Source of the DNA: Bog-473 sp963744935 | GTDB taxonomy: Bacteria > Actinomycetota > Acidimicrobiia > Acidimicrobiales > RAAP-2 | Length of the DNA: 64,000 nt | Direction of reading: 5' to 3' | Assembly: GCA_963744935.1 (NCBI GenBank) | Contig: CAVUVM010000001.1 | Span: 124,001 to 188,000 of the forward strand | Shown: piece after piece, positions 52,341-61,095 of the stretch | Position numbering within the stretch: position 1 is the first letter of the stretch | Layout of the letters: the number at the start of each line of letters is the position of its first letter | Notes under the pieces: generated by a model | Database searches by the model: none | What the model saw: the letters and a program-made list of their open reading frames with translations, nothing else | Told to the model about the DNA's origin: nothing | Made by a program: the position numbers and the translations under genes

Positions 52341-53408
52341 ATGACGACGCCACCGGACGCCGGCCTCTGCTTCGACGCCATGTTGCCGGCGCAGCCGCTG
52401 CGCCGGGTGGGCGAGCTCGGGCGTCTCGCCGCCGAGGCCGGTCTCTCTGGGCTGGTGGTGACCGAAGCCGGGCGCACGGCCTACCTCACCTGCGGCGCGC
52501 TGGCCGTGGCCACGAACGACATCGACATCCTCACCGGCATCGCCGTCGCCTTCCCGCGCAGCCCGATGGTCACCGCGTCGACGGCGTGGGAACTGGCCGA
52601 GGCCAGCCACGGACACTTCCGTCTCGGGCTGGGCGCCCAGGTGCGCGCCCACATCCTGCGCCGCTACGGCTCCGAGTTCGACCCGCCCGGGCCGCGCCTG
52701 CGCGAGTACGTCCTGGCCGTGAAGGACATCTTCCGGTCCTTCCGCACCGGCGAGCCCCTCGCCGTCGACGGCGAGTTCTACGCGCTGTCCTTGCTGCCGC
52801 CGATGTGGGCGCCCGGCGCGATCGAGTGCGACGATCCGCCCATCGACGTGGCGGCCGTCAACCCTTGGATGCTCCGCATGGCCGGCGCGGTGGCCGACGG
52901 CGTGCACATCCACCCGCTCAACACCCCGACCTACCTCACCGAGACCGTCTTGCCCGAGCTGGGCGCCGGCGCGGCGCGCTCGGGACGCAGCGTCGACGAC
53001 CTCGAGGTGATCGTGCCGGCCTTCCTGTGCGTCGGCGACACCGAGGAGGAGCGCGCCCGTTGGCGCGAGATGGCGCGGGTGCAGGTCGCCTTCTACGGCT
53101 CCACGCCGAACTACGCCTTCATCTTCGAACAACTCGACCGCGAGGGCACGACCGAGCGCATCCGTGAACGCCAGCGGGCCGGCGACATCGCCGGCATGGC
53201 GGCCGTTATCGACGACGACATCCTCGTGCACTTCACGACCTCGGGCACCTGGGACGACATCGCCGACGAGATCGTGGCCAAGTACGGCGGCATCGCCACC
53301 CGCGTCGTCAGCTACTTCACCGGCTCCGACGTCGTGCGCGATCCGGCAGCGTTCGAACGCTGGGGCTCGTTGGCCAAGGCGGTCCGGGCCAAGTCGGCCG
53401 CTCTCTGA
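52341..53408 (+). CDS. LLM-class (luciferase-like) F420-dependent oxidoreductase
   Basis: The 355-residue protein starts at ATG 52341, 16 bp after the PhyH stop. It has the barrel pattern of the TIGR03617-like group: CFDAMLPAQPLRRVGELGRLAAEAGLSGLVVTE, ILTGIAVAFPRSPMVTASTAWELAEASHGHFRLGLG, and the PPIDVAAVNPWMLRMAGAVADGVHIHP cofactor segment. F420 or FMN is the likely cofactor. Its place behind two oxygenases and a deacetylase suggests one pathway. Confidence 0.85.
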   Translation: MTTPPDAGLCFDAMLPAQPLRRVGELGRLAAEAGLSGLVVTEAGRTAYLTCGALAVATNDIDILTGIAVAFPRSPMVTASTAWELAEASHGHFRLGLGAQVRAHILRRYGSEFDPPGPRLREYVLAVKDIFRSFRTGEPLAVDGEFYALSLLPPMWAPGAIECDDPPIDVAAVNPWMLRMAGAVADGVHIHPLNTPTYLTETVLPELGAGAARSGRSVDDLEVIVPAFLCVGDTEEERARWREMARVQVAFYGSTPNYAFIFEQLDREGTTERIRERQRAGDIAGMAAVIDDDILVHFTTSGTWDDIADEIVAKYGGIATRVVSYFTGSDVVRDPAAFERWGSLAKAVRAKSAAL

Positions 53409-53455
53409 CCGCCGCGCCCTACCGCCGGACTCGTCGCGGCGTCACCCGCGCTGGG

Positions 53456-54943
53456 TCACGCGCCCGGAGCCGCGTTCTGGATCGATTCGTACTGGGTGAA
53501 GCTGACGACCTCGGAGGCGGGCGGTGTCGTCACGGAGACCGGCGTGCCGTAGTTGGTGAACACCATGGTCAGGGTCTCGGAGTAGGTCGCGCCGTTGCCG
53601 TCCACCGTGACAGGGACCACGATCGCGCGCACCAGGTGATTAGGGGTGACGTAGAGAGTCTCTGACGCGTGCGACCCCGCGCTCACGCCGTCCGTCGCAT
53701 TGTTGGCGGACCCGCTGAGCCCCACCCGGTAGCCCTGGACCGGCGTGCCCTCGAAGGTCGACGCGCCGAGCGAGGTCACCGTGACACCCGAGGACTCGAG
53801 CTGTTGCACGCTGGCCGCGGGGTTGCCCAGGAGCTGGACGAAGCCGCTCGTACCCGAACCGATCGCCGAGGTCGCCGAACCGAGCTGGGTGGGGTCGGCC
53901 GAGATCCAACGCTTGCCCGGCTCCAACGTGCTGACGCCCGAAAAGCTGACGTAGACGGTCTTCTTGATGAAGAGCATCTGCTCGGTCCCCTGTGACCCCC
54001 CACCCACGGGTGTGAGCGTCATGTCGCCCGAGTCAGAGGTGAGGTCCAACTCCCCGCTCCCGGTGAGCGTCGTTGAGCCCGACGAGCCTGATGACCCCGT
54101 CGAGGCCACATTCACGGTGAAGGTCACCACCGCCGACTGCTTCTGCAGCGTGTGGCGCGCGGCACTGGCGACTTGCTTGTTCGCCCCGGCACTGGAGTTG
54201 GCGCCGAAGGCGAAATAGGCGGCGACCACAACGACGACCAGGACGGCGACCAAAGCCGCCGCAACCAGCATCCAGCGCTGGTGGTCCGTGCGATCCGCCT
54301 TTGCCTCGGCCGCGGCCGCCACGGTCATGGTGGTCAGGGGATCTGCTAGCGGGCTCACCGGGCGTGACGAGATCTTCATCGGCGGCGACGTCTCGGCCTT
54401 CGCCGCCGGAGGCGGCGTGGGCGGGACCGAACCGCTGACGGTGCGTCCCTCCGCCGGAGCGGTCGGCGCGCGCGGCGTTGGCGGGGCAGACGGCTGGACC
54501 GGCGTGGTGCCGGTCGGCGGCTCCGCGGTCGTCGGCTCCGCGGTCGTCGCGTCGGGTTGCGCGGGCACGATGCCAGTGATCATGCGATCGTCGGCTTGTG
54601 CGGGCACGACGCCGGTGATCATGGGATCGTCGGGCGGGGCCCCGACGGTCCCCTGCGGCTGGTCGACCTTGGGATAGGCGGCGGTCGCTGGGTCGGGGGA
54701 ACTGGCCCGGCGGGCGGCCGCCGTCTTAGCGGCTACGGCTGCGGTGGAAGCTGTGTCGGCGTGACGGCCCGCAGCGGAGGGGCTCGGAGGGGCCGGCGGC
54801 GCGGTGCTCGCCGAAGGTGGTGCGCCAGGACCCGGCTCCTCGGTCGGCGGGTCGCGCACCTCATCGGCCCAGGACGTACCGTCCCAGTAGCGCTCTCGAT
54901 TATGGAAGTAAGGGTCGGTGTACCAGCCGGGTTCCCGGTTCAC
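53456..54943 (-). CDS. DUF2510 membrane protein with LppX-like outer domain
   Basis: The 495-residue protein starts with a DUF2510 module (GWYTDPYFHNRERYWDGTSWADEVRDPP). A long Pro/Ala/Thr-rich linker contains a duplicated MITGxVPAQ block, a membrane helix lies at about 247-270 (MLVAAALVAVLVVVVVAAYFAFG), and the outer domain follows (VVTFTVNVASTGSSGSSGSTTLTGSGELDL...FEGTPVQGYRVGL...MVFTNYGTPVSVTTPPASEVVSFTQYE). The outer domain is paralogous to that at 38195-39388. The function is not known; membrane-associated lipid or ligand binding fits. It is transcribed leftward from a long promoter region with repeats. Confidence 0.7.
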   Translation of the reverse strand: MNREPGWYTDPYFHNRERYWDGTSWADEVRDPPTEEPGPGAPPSASTAPPAPPSPSAAGRHADTASTAAVAAKTAAARRASSPDPATAAYPKVDQPQGTVGAPPDDPMITGVVPAQADDRMITGIVPAQPDATTAEPTTAEPPTGTTPVQPSAPPTPRAPTAPAEGRTVSGSVPPTPPPAAKAETSPPMKISSRPVSPLADPLTTMTVAAAAEAKADRTDHQRWMLVAAALVAVLVVVVVAAYFAFGANSSAGANKQVASAARHTLQKQSAVVTFTVNVASTGSSGSSGSTTLTGSGELDLTSDSGDMTLTPVGGGSQGTEQMLFIKKTVYVSFSGVSTLEPGKRWISADPTQLGSATSAIGSGTSGFVQLLGNPAASVQQLESSGVTVTSLGASTFEGTPVQGYRVGLSGSANNATDGVSAGSHASETLYVTPNHLVRAIVVPVTVDGNGATYSETLTMVFTNYGTPVSVTTPPASEVVSFTQYESIQNAAPGA

Positions 54944-55291
54944 GTGAGGCTCCTGCCACTCGGGTTGAATCAGACGCCCGTGCCCCGAAATCGTGCCACA
55001 GGTCGCCGGTGGCTCTCTCGCGCTGTCGGCCGGGTCGTCTGTTCTGGGCCGCGGAGCGCCACCTATGTGCGTTTCGACCTGTATATGTATCCTTCGTTAA
55101 TTGGCCCTATTTAACGAAGCTTATCTCGATATCCTTCGTTAATTGGGGGTGGTTTCGGAAGGATACCTATACAGACAAGGTGAGGTGCCGCCCCTCGCCA
55201 GACGAAGACCTGACGATTCGGTTCGGCGCGTGCCGGGAGGCAACACTCCTGGTCAAGAGGCTGATCGACGACTGACCGGTCGGCAGTCGAT
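54944..55291. promoter_or_regulatory. 348-bp intergenic region with an AT-rich repeat cluster
   Basis: No gene is supported. At 55087-55166 there is an AT-rich island in otherwise GC-rich DNA, with two 17-bp direct repeats and nested inverted copies (separate entry). This probably holds the promoter and operators of the DUF2510 membrane protein gene. Confidence 0.5.
55087..55166. repeat. TATCCTTCGTTAATTGG direct repeats with inverted copies
   Basis: TATCCTTCGTTAATTGG is present at 55088-55104 and 55130-55146, exactly 42 bp (about four helical turns) apart. TTAACGAAG (55111-55119) is an inverted copy of the core between them. GAAGGATAC (55158-55166) inverts GTATCCTTC (55087-55095). The arrangement suggests cooperative binding of a regulator. 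Confidence 0.8.
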
Positions 55292-55924
55292 TCAGGTACG
55301 GCGGCGGAAGAGGCCCTTCTTCGGAGCAGGCGTCGCGGCTGGTGGCGCTCCCTCTAGGTCGTGCTCGGGCTCCTCGGCGGCCAACGCGACGTCGAGATCG
55401 GCGAAACCCTCGTCCACCTCCGCCACCTCGTGGAGCTGAGCGGTCCGCGCCATGTCGCCCGTACCGTTCAGCGTGACATCCTCGGCTTCGTCGACCTCGA
55501 AGTCGAGATAGAGCTCGACGTCGAAGTCGTCTAAGGGTTGGTGGCTGGCACTTTGGCGCGAGCCATTCCGTCTCGGCCCGGCGCCTGTGCCCGCCCTGTG
55601 AGTCGAGTTGGTCCCGTTGGTCCCGTTGGACCCGTTGGACCCGTTGGACCCGTTGGACCCGTTGGTCCCGTTGGACCAGTTCGTCCCAGTCGCCCCGTTG
55701 GTTCCGTTTGTCCGGTCGAAGAGCGTCGACCGGCGATCTTCCACCGCATCGATGTCGGCCGTGGCCGCCGCCAGCGCACGCTGCAGCTCGGGTACGTGCT
55801 CGGGCAGGTGCAGAACGATGGCCTTGCCGGCGGGGCGGACGCGGTCGGTCCAGGCGAAACCGTCCCAGTACCGCTCCTCCGCCTCGTTCTCGGGGTCAGT
55901 TCTCCACCCCGGGGCCTGGTCCAT
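55292..55924 (-). CDS. DUF2510 protein with an NGT/NGS repeat linker
   Basis: The 210-residue protein begins with a DUF2510 module (GWRTDPENEAEERYWDGFAWTDRVRPAG). A helical piece (VPELQRALAAATADIDAVEDRRSTLF) follows, then about eleven Asn-Gly-Thr/Ser triplets, then an acidic tail and a basic end (KKGLFRRRT). There are no membrane helices. The repeat linker is probably disordered. No enzymatic role is visible. It is upstream of the other DUF2510 gene on the same strand. Confidence 0.6.
   Translation of the reverse strand: MDQAPGWRTDPENEAEERYWDGFAWTDRVRPAGKAIVLHLPEHVPELQRALAAATADIDAVEDRRSTLFDRTNGTNGATGTNWSNGTNGSNGSNGSNGSNGTNGTNSTHRAGTGAGPRRNGSRQSASHQPLDDFDVELYLDFEVDEAEDVTLNGTGDMARTAQLHEVAEVDEGFADLDVALAAEEPEHDLEGAPPAATPAPKKGLFRRRT
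55600..55712. repeat. 9-bp tandem repeat coding Asn-Gly-Thr/Ser
   Basis: Units of the form GTTGGACCC/GTTGGTCCC are repeated about ten times inside the DUF2510 gene. Each unit is three codons, so length changes keep the reading frame. Confidence 0.85.
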
Positions 55925-56216
55925 CGCCTACCGGCCTTCCTCTCTTCCCCCGCGCCAACAACCCGCGGAACCCCCTCATGGAGTCTTCCACGAGACAAAC
56001 GCCCGCCATACCACTCGCCGACCAACTTCTGATCAACAAACCAATGCGGTGACATAGCGAACACTTTGCGGTTCCTCGAGCGCAGTCGGCAGATCTGCAG
56101 CCAGTGTGCGCCATGACCGAGCGCGGCGGCAGAATGGGTCCCGCCTCCCCGACCCCGGCGGTCAGGGGCGGCGGACCGGGGGCAACAAGGGCGCCCGAGA
56201 GCGAGGAAGGACTGCG

Positions 56217-56528
56217 GTGGGATTGCAACTGAAGGCAGGGCTCAAGCTGCGCAGCGCGGTCGACGCCTGCGAGGTCATGGTCGTCAAGGCGCCGGCCGAG
56301 CCCGTCGACCTGCGATGCGGGGGGCACCCGTTCCTGCTGCCGGACGCCGAGGCGACGCCGCAGAGCATCGAGGCGGGGTTCGACGGCGGGGCCCTGCTGG
56401 GCAAGCGCTACGCCGACGAGGATCTCGGCCTCGAGCTCCTGTGCACCAAGGCGGGCCAGGGCTCGATCTCGGTCGGCGAGACCATCCTCCCCGTCAAGGG
56501 CGCCAAGCCGCTGCCCGCCTCGGACTAG
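56217..56528 (+). CDS. Conserved small protein next to an acyl-CoA ligase
   Basis: GTG 56217 follows GAGGAAGGA at a proper distance. The 103-residue protein reads LKLRSAVDACEVMVVKAPAEPVDLRCGGHPFLL...LGKRYADEDLGLELLCTKAGQGSISVGETILPVKGAKPLPASD, a pattern I associate with small actinobacterial proteins found beside acyl-CoA synthetases. Two cysteines (in DACEV and LRCGG) could bind metal. No function is assigned. The ligase gene starts 19 bp downstream, so they are probably co-transcribed. Confidence 0.65.
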   Translation: MGLQLKAGLKLRSAVDACEVMVVKAPAEPVDLRCGGHPFLLPDAEATPQSIEAGFDGGALLGKRYADEDLGLELLCTKAGQGSISVGETILPVKGAKPLPASD

Positions 56529-56547
56529 TACGCGTACATCGCCGTCC

Positions 56548-58092
56548 ATGAACATCGCCATGCTCCTCGAGATGGCGGCCGAGGGCGATCCCGACCGCGT
56601 CGTGCTCGGCCCGCACGTCGGAGGGGTCGCGGCCGCCGACCTCCTGGCGCGCGCTCAGCGGGCGGGCCGCTACATCGCCGGGACCGGCGCCGAGGTCGTC
56701 GGCTACTTCGGTCTGAACTCCGAGGTCCTGCCGGTTGCGCTGTTCGGGGCGGCGATGGCGGGCGTGCCGTTCTCGCCGATCAACTATCGAGCGCCGGACG
56801 AGCAATTCCGCGGGATCGTCGCGCGGGTGGCCGGCGGCTTGATGATCGCCGACGACGACGAGGTCGAGCGGCTCGGCGCGTGCGGGGCGACGCACATCGT
56901 GACGAAGCGCGAGTTCGCGGCGGCGATCGCCTCCGACGGTGATGGCGATGGTGATGGCGACGGCGGGGCACACGAGTTCGCCTTCGTCGACCCCGAGGAC
57001 GTCGGCGTGCTGCTCTTCACCAGCGGGACCACGTCGGAGCCGAAGGCCGCGGTGCTGCGGCACCGGCATCTCGTCTCCTACATCATCACCTCGGTCGAGT
57101 TCCTCGGCTGCGCGCCCGACGAAGCCCAGCTGATCTGCGTGCCGCCATACCACATCGCCGGCGTCGCGGCCGTGCTGAGCTCGCTCTACGCGGGCCGCCG
57201 CATCATGTACCTGCCGTCCTTCGATGCCGCCGAGTGGGTCCGCCTGGCCGTCGAGGAGCACATCACTCACGCCATGGTCGTCCCCACCATGCTGGGCCGG
57301 ATCCTCGACGCGGCCGAGTCGGCCGGGGTCAAGCTCGACTCGCTGCGCCATCTCTCCTACGGGGGCGGGCGCATGCCGCTCGAGCTGGTCGAGCGCACCC
57401 TGCGCGACATGCCCCACGTCGACCTCGTCAACGCCTACGGGCTGACCGAGACGTCATCGACCATCGCCATGCTCACCCCCGACGAGCACCGTGAGGCGTT
57501 CGCCTCGGACGACCCAGCCGTGCGCGCTCGGCTGGGCTCGGTCGGACGCCCGCTCCCCTCCTTGGAGGTGGAGGTGCGCGGCGAGGACGACGGGGTCGTG
57601 GCGCCGGGGGAGAAGGGCGAGATCTGGGTGCGCGGCGAGCAGGTAGCCGGTGAGTACGTCGGGCGCTCCGTCTTGACCGAAGACGGGTGGTTCCGCACCC
57701 GCGACGCCGGCTGGTTCGACGCCGACGGCTTCCTCTACGTCGACGGCCGGCTCGACGACGTGATCGTGCGGGGGTCCGAGAACCTCTCGCCCGGGGAGAT
57801 CGAAGAGGTCCTCATGCTTCATCCCGCCGTGGCGGAAGCCGCGGTGATCGGTGTGCCCGATGCGGAGTGGGGCGAGGCGGTCGCGGCAGTGGTGGTGCTC
57901 CACGCCGGGCAGTCGGCGGACGAGGCCGAGCTGCAGAGCTGGGTCCGTGAGCGGCTGCGCTCCACCAAGATGCCCGCCGTCATCGAATTCCGCGGCGAGC
58001 TCCCCTACTCGCCGACGGGGAAGCTCCTGCGGCGCGTGTTGCGCGACGAGCTGTCCGAGTCCGCCGGAGAAAACGGCCGGGTGGCGAACTAG
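56548..58092 (+). CDS. AMP-dependent acyl-CoA synthetase/ligase
   Basis: The 514-residue protein has the ANL-superfamily motifs: LLFTSGTTSEPKAAVLRH (ATP loop), VNAYGLTETSST, the hinge GWFRTRDAGWFDADGFLYVDGRLDDVIVRGSENLSPGEIEEVL and the C-terminal lysine in YSPTGKLLRRVL. A run of Asp-Gly repeats (DGDGDGDGDGG, about 131-141) near the N-domain surface is odd. It probably activates a fatty or aromatic acid, with the co-transcribed small protein. Confidence 0.85.
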   Translation: MNIAMLLEMAAEGDPDRVVLGPHVGGVAAADLLARAQRAGRYIAGTGAEVVGYFGLNSEVLPVALFGAAMAGVPFSPINYRAPDEQFRGIVARVAGGLMIADDDEVERLGACGATHIVTKREFAAAIASDGDGDGDGDGGAHEFAFVDPEDVGVLLFTSGTTSEPKAAVLRHRHLVSYIITSVEFLGCAPDEAQLICVPPYHIAGVAAVLSSLYAGRRIMYLPSFDAAEWVRLAVEEHITHAMVVPTMLGRILDAAESAGVKLDSLRHLSYGGGRMPLELVERTLRDMPHVDLVNAYGLTETSSTIAMLTPDEHREAFASDDPAVRARLGSVGRPLPSLEVEVRGEDDGVVAPGEKGEIWVRGEQVAGEYVGRSVLTEDGWFRTRDAGWFDADGFLYVDGRLDDVIVRGSENLSPGEIEEVLMLHPAVAEAAVIGVPDAEWGEAVAAVVVLHAGQSADEAELQSWVRERLRSTKMPAVIEFRGELPYSPTGKLLRRVLRDELSESAGENGRVAN

Positions 58093-58257
58093 AGCCCCCG
58101 GTGGGGTGGCGCCTGTGCGTGCGTCGCCTCGCTGATTTGAGTATCCTCAATACGTGCCATGTTTCCTGGGGGAGGCCCGTGAGGGAAGGCGGCCGAACAC
58201 GACGCGCACCCTGAGCCGACTCCGCTCACGGCCCCGACCCTGGCTGGAGTCGGCCCC

Positions 58258-61095
58258 GTGAGCGCCTACGGCGAGTTCCTCCTCCTCGGCCTCGGCAACG
58301 GCGGCGTCTTCGCTGCGCTGGCCGTGGCCCTCGTCGTCACCTACCGGTCGTCGGGAGTGCTCAACTTCGCCACGGGGGCGCAGGCGCTCTACGCGGCCTA
58401 CACGTACTCGCTCCTACGCAACGGCCAGCTCCTCATCCCGATCCCGGGGCTCGGACCGACGGTGAGCGTCGGCTCCGCCTGGGGGTTCTGGCCCGCCTTA
58501 CTCGTGACCCTGCTGATTCAGGCCGTGCTGGGCGCCTTGGCCTATCTGCTGGTGTTCCGGCCGCTGCGCAACCACCGGCCAGTGGCCAAGGCGGTCGCCT
58601 CCATCGGCCTCATGGGTCTGTTGACCGCCGTCGTGACCTACCAGGTCGGTACCGACGTCGTGTTGGTCAACCCGATCTTCCCGCAGAACCACGTCAACTT
58701 CCTCGGCATCGACATTTCGACCGACCGGCTGTGGCTGGCCGCCACGATCATCGGACTCGGCATCGTCTTGACAGTCATCTTCCGCTTCACCCGCTTCGGC
58801 CTCGCCACGCGGGCCTCGGCCGAGACGGAGGTCGGCGCGCTGGTGAGTGGTCTCTCGCCGGACCGCATCGCGCTCGTCAACTGGGTGATCAGCTTCGTCG
58901 TGTGCGGCATCGCCGGTGTGCTCATCGCGCCGCTGGTGCCGCTCGAGCCGGGTACCTACACCCTGTTCATCGTCCCGGCGCTCGCCGCGGCCGTCGTCGG
59001 GCGCTTCCACTCCCTGGGTTGGGCCATCACCGCCGGCCTGGGCATCGGGGCGCTGGAGTCGCTGTCGGTCTACGTGAACGGGGTTCACCCCGGGTTCCCA
59101 GCCGGCGCGGGCGAGCTCGTGCCCCTGATCCTCGTGCTGGTCGTGCTCGCTTTCCGGGGACAGGTGATGCCGAGCCGCGGGACACTGACCCAGGTGACCT
59201 TGGGCCGGGCGCCCCGCCCGCACTGGCGCATTCCAACGGCGGTCGTCGGGTTCGGCGCAGGACTCTTGGCCATCTACCTCTTTTCGGGGAACGACCGCGC
59301 CGGGTTGTACACGAGCTTCATCATCGGGGTGATCACGTTGTCGCTTGTCGTGGTCACTGGGTATACCGGGCAGATCTCGCTCGCCCAGTTGACCTTCGCC
59401 GGCGTCTCGGCCTACATCTTGAGCACCTTCGCCCACTCGTGGGGCATACCATTCCCGATCGCGCCCATCCTCGCCGCGCTGGTGGCCGCCGGGGCCGGGG
59501 TGATCATCGGCATACCCGCGTTGCGCGTGCGCGGCCTCATGCTCGCAGTCGTGACGCTGACCTTCGCGGCAGGCGTCGAGGCCATCTGGTTCAACAACAA
59601 CTCCATCGACGGCGGCGCGAGCGGGTTGGCCATCCCGACTCCCACGCTGTTCGGCATGAACCTCGGCATCGGATCGGGTCGCGACTTCCCGCGTCCCGCC
59701 TTCGGGATCATGTGCCTCGTCGTGCTCACGCTGGTCGCGTTGGGCATCAGCTGGCTGCGCACCAGCAGGTTGGGGTCGTCCATGCTGGCTGTGCGGGCCG
59801 ACGAGCGCTCTGCTGCCGCAGCAGGGATCAACGTCGTGCGCGTCAAGCTGATCGGCTTCGCCATTGCGGCGTTCATCGCCGGTCTGGGTGGCTCACTGCT
59901 CGCGTACCAGCTGGGCAATGTGACGTTCCAGGACTTCGACGCGTTCTTGGGCCTCGTGCTCTTCTCGGTCGCGGTGGTAGCCGGCATCACATCGGTGAGT
60001 GGCGGCATCCTGGCCGGACTCATCACCTCGGGCGGCATCTTGGTGGCGGTGATCTCGTCGAACGTCGGCCAGGGCGGTGTCGACAACTGGTACGGGGTCG
60101 TCGCAGGCATCGGCGTCATACTCACCGTCATCTTCAACCCCGAGGGAATCGTCGGCCCTATCCACCTCGCCCTCGAGCAGCAACGCGTGCGCGGCGTCAT
60201 GGCCCGACCCCAAGGGGCGCTCGTGCCCTCTTCGCACACCACGAAGGGCACGCACGTGAGCGAGCCGACACCCGTGCTCGCACCTGTCTCGGCCGAAGCC
60301 GGCGAATTGGTCGCGACCGGTGGCGGCATCACGAGCAACGGCCACACCGTGACCCCGGCGAAAGGCCGGACGGGGCCGCTGCTCGACGTGCGGGACCTCA
60401 CCGTCCGTTACGGCGGCGTCGTCGCCGTCGACAAGGTCAGCTTCAGCGTCGAGGAAGGCGAGATCGTCGGGTTGATCGGGCCGAACGGCGCAGGCAAGAC
60501 GACCACGATCGACGCGTTGTGCGGCTTCCACGGATGTTCGGGATCGGTCCTCTTCGACGGCCAGGACCTCGAGAGATTGTCGCCCCACCGCCGGACGACC
60601 CTTGGCCTGGCCCGCACGTTCCAGCTGGCCGGTGTCTCCGACGACCTCACCGTCGAGGAGAACGTCCAGGTCGGACAACACCGGGCCACGGCACACGACC
60701 CCCGCGCGCTGAACCGGATCCTCGACGAGCTCGGGCTCGCCGAGATGCGTGACCTGCAGGTCTCGATGCTGTCCCAAGGGCAGCGCCAGCTCGTGTCGGT
60801 GGCGCGGGCATTGGCGGGTGAGCCGCGCCTTCTGCTGCTCGACGAACCGGCCGCCGGCCTCGACAGCACCGAGAGCCTGTGGCTGGCGGACCGATTGCGT
60901 GACGTGCGCGACAGCGGGGTGACCATCCTGCTGGTCGACCACGACATGAGTCTGGTGCTGAACTTGTGCGACACGATCAAGGTTCTCGACTTCGGTGGGC
61001 TGATCGCGGCGGGAACGCCCGACGAGATCCGGACTAACAAACTGGTGTCGACGGCGTACCTGGGTGCGACACACCAGCGCCTGGTGGCGACGTGA
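58258..61095 (+). CDS. Fused LivH-LivM-LivG branched-chain amino acid-type ABC transporter
   Basis: One unbroken reading of 945 residues from GTG 58258. About 1-300 is a LivH-type permease (GNGGVFAALAVALVVTYRSSGVLNFATGA). About 340-635 is a LivM-type permease (YTSFIIGVITLSLVVVTGYTGQISLAQLTFAGVSAYI). A linker leads to a LivG-type ATPase (about 707-945) with Walker A GPNGAGKTT, signature LSQGQRQLVSVARAL and Walker B LLLLDEPAAGLDS. In most bacteria these are three genes. The second ATPase gene follows with a GTGA overlap, and a binding-protein gene is near. The substrate may be amino acids, amides or short-chain organic acids. Confidence 0.9.
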   Translation: MSAYGEFLLLGLGNGGVFAALAVALVVTYRSSGVLNFATGAQALYAAYTYSLLRNGQLLIPIPGLGPTVSVGSAWGFWPALLVTLLIQAVLGALAYLLVFRPLRNHRPVAKAVASIGLMGLLTAVVTYQVGTDVVLVNPIFPQNHVNFLGIDISTDRLWLAATIIGLGIVLTVIFRFTRFGLATRASAETEVGALVSGLSPDRIALVNWVISFVVCGIAGVLIAPLVPLEPGTYTLFIVPALAAAVVGRFHSLGWAITAGLGIGALESLSVYVNGVHPGFPAGAGELVPLILVLVVLAFRGQVMPSRGTLTQVTLGRAPRPHWRIPTAVVGFGAGLLAIYLFSGNDRAGLYTSFIIGVITLSLVVVTGYTGQISLAQLTFAGVSAYILSTFAHSWGIPFPIAPILAALVAAGAGVIIGIPALRVRGLMLAVVTLTFAAGVEAIWFNNNSIDGGASGLAIPTPTLFGMNLGIGSGRDFPRPAFGIMCLVVLTLVALGISWLRTSRLGSSMLAVRADERSAAAAGINVVRVKLIGFAIAAFIAGLGGSLLAYQLGNVTFQDFDAFLGLVLFSVAVVAGITSVSGGILAGLITSGGILVAVISSNVGQGGVDNWYGVVAGIGVILTVIFNPEGIVGPIHLALEQQRVRGVMARPQGALVPSSHTTKGTHVSEPTPVLAPVSAEAGELVATGGGITSNGHTVTPAKGRTGPLLDVRDLTVRYGGVVAVDKVSFSVEEGEIVGLIGPNGAGKTTTIDALCGFHGCSGSVLFDGQDLERLSPHRRTTLGLARTFQLAGVSDDLTVEENVQVGQHRATAHDPRALNRILDELGLAEMRDLQVSMLSQGQRQLVSVARALAGEPRLLLLDEPAAGLDSTESLWLADRLRDVRDSGVTILLVDHDMSLVLNLCDTIKVLDFGGLIAAGTPDEIRTNKLVSTAYLGATHQRLVAT

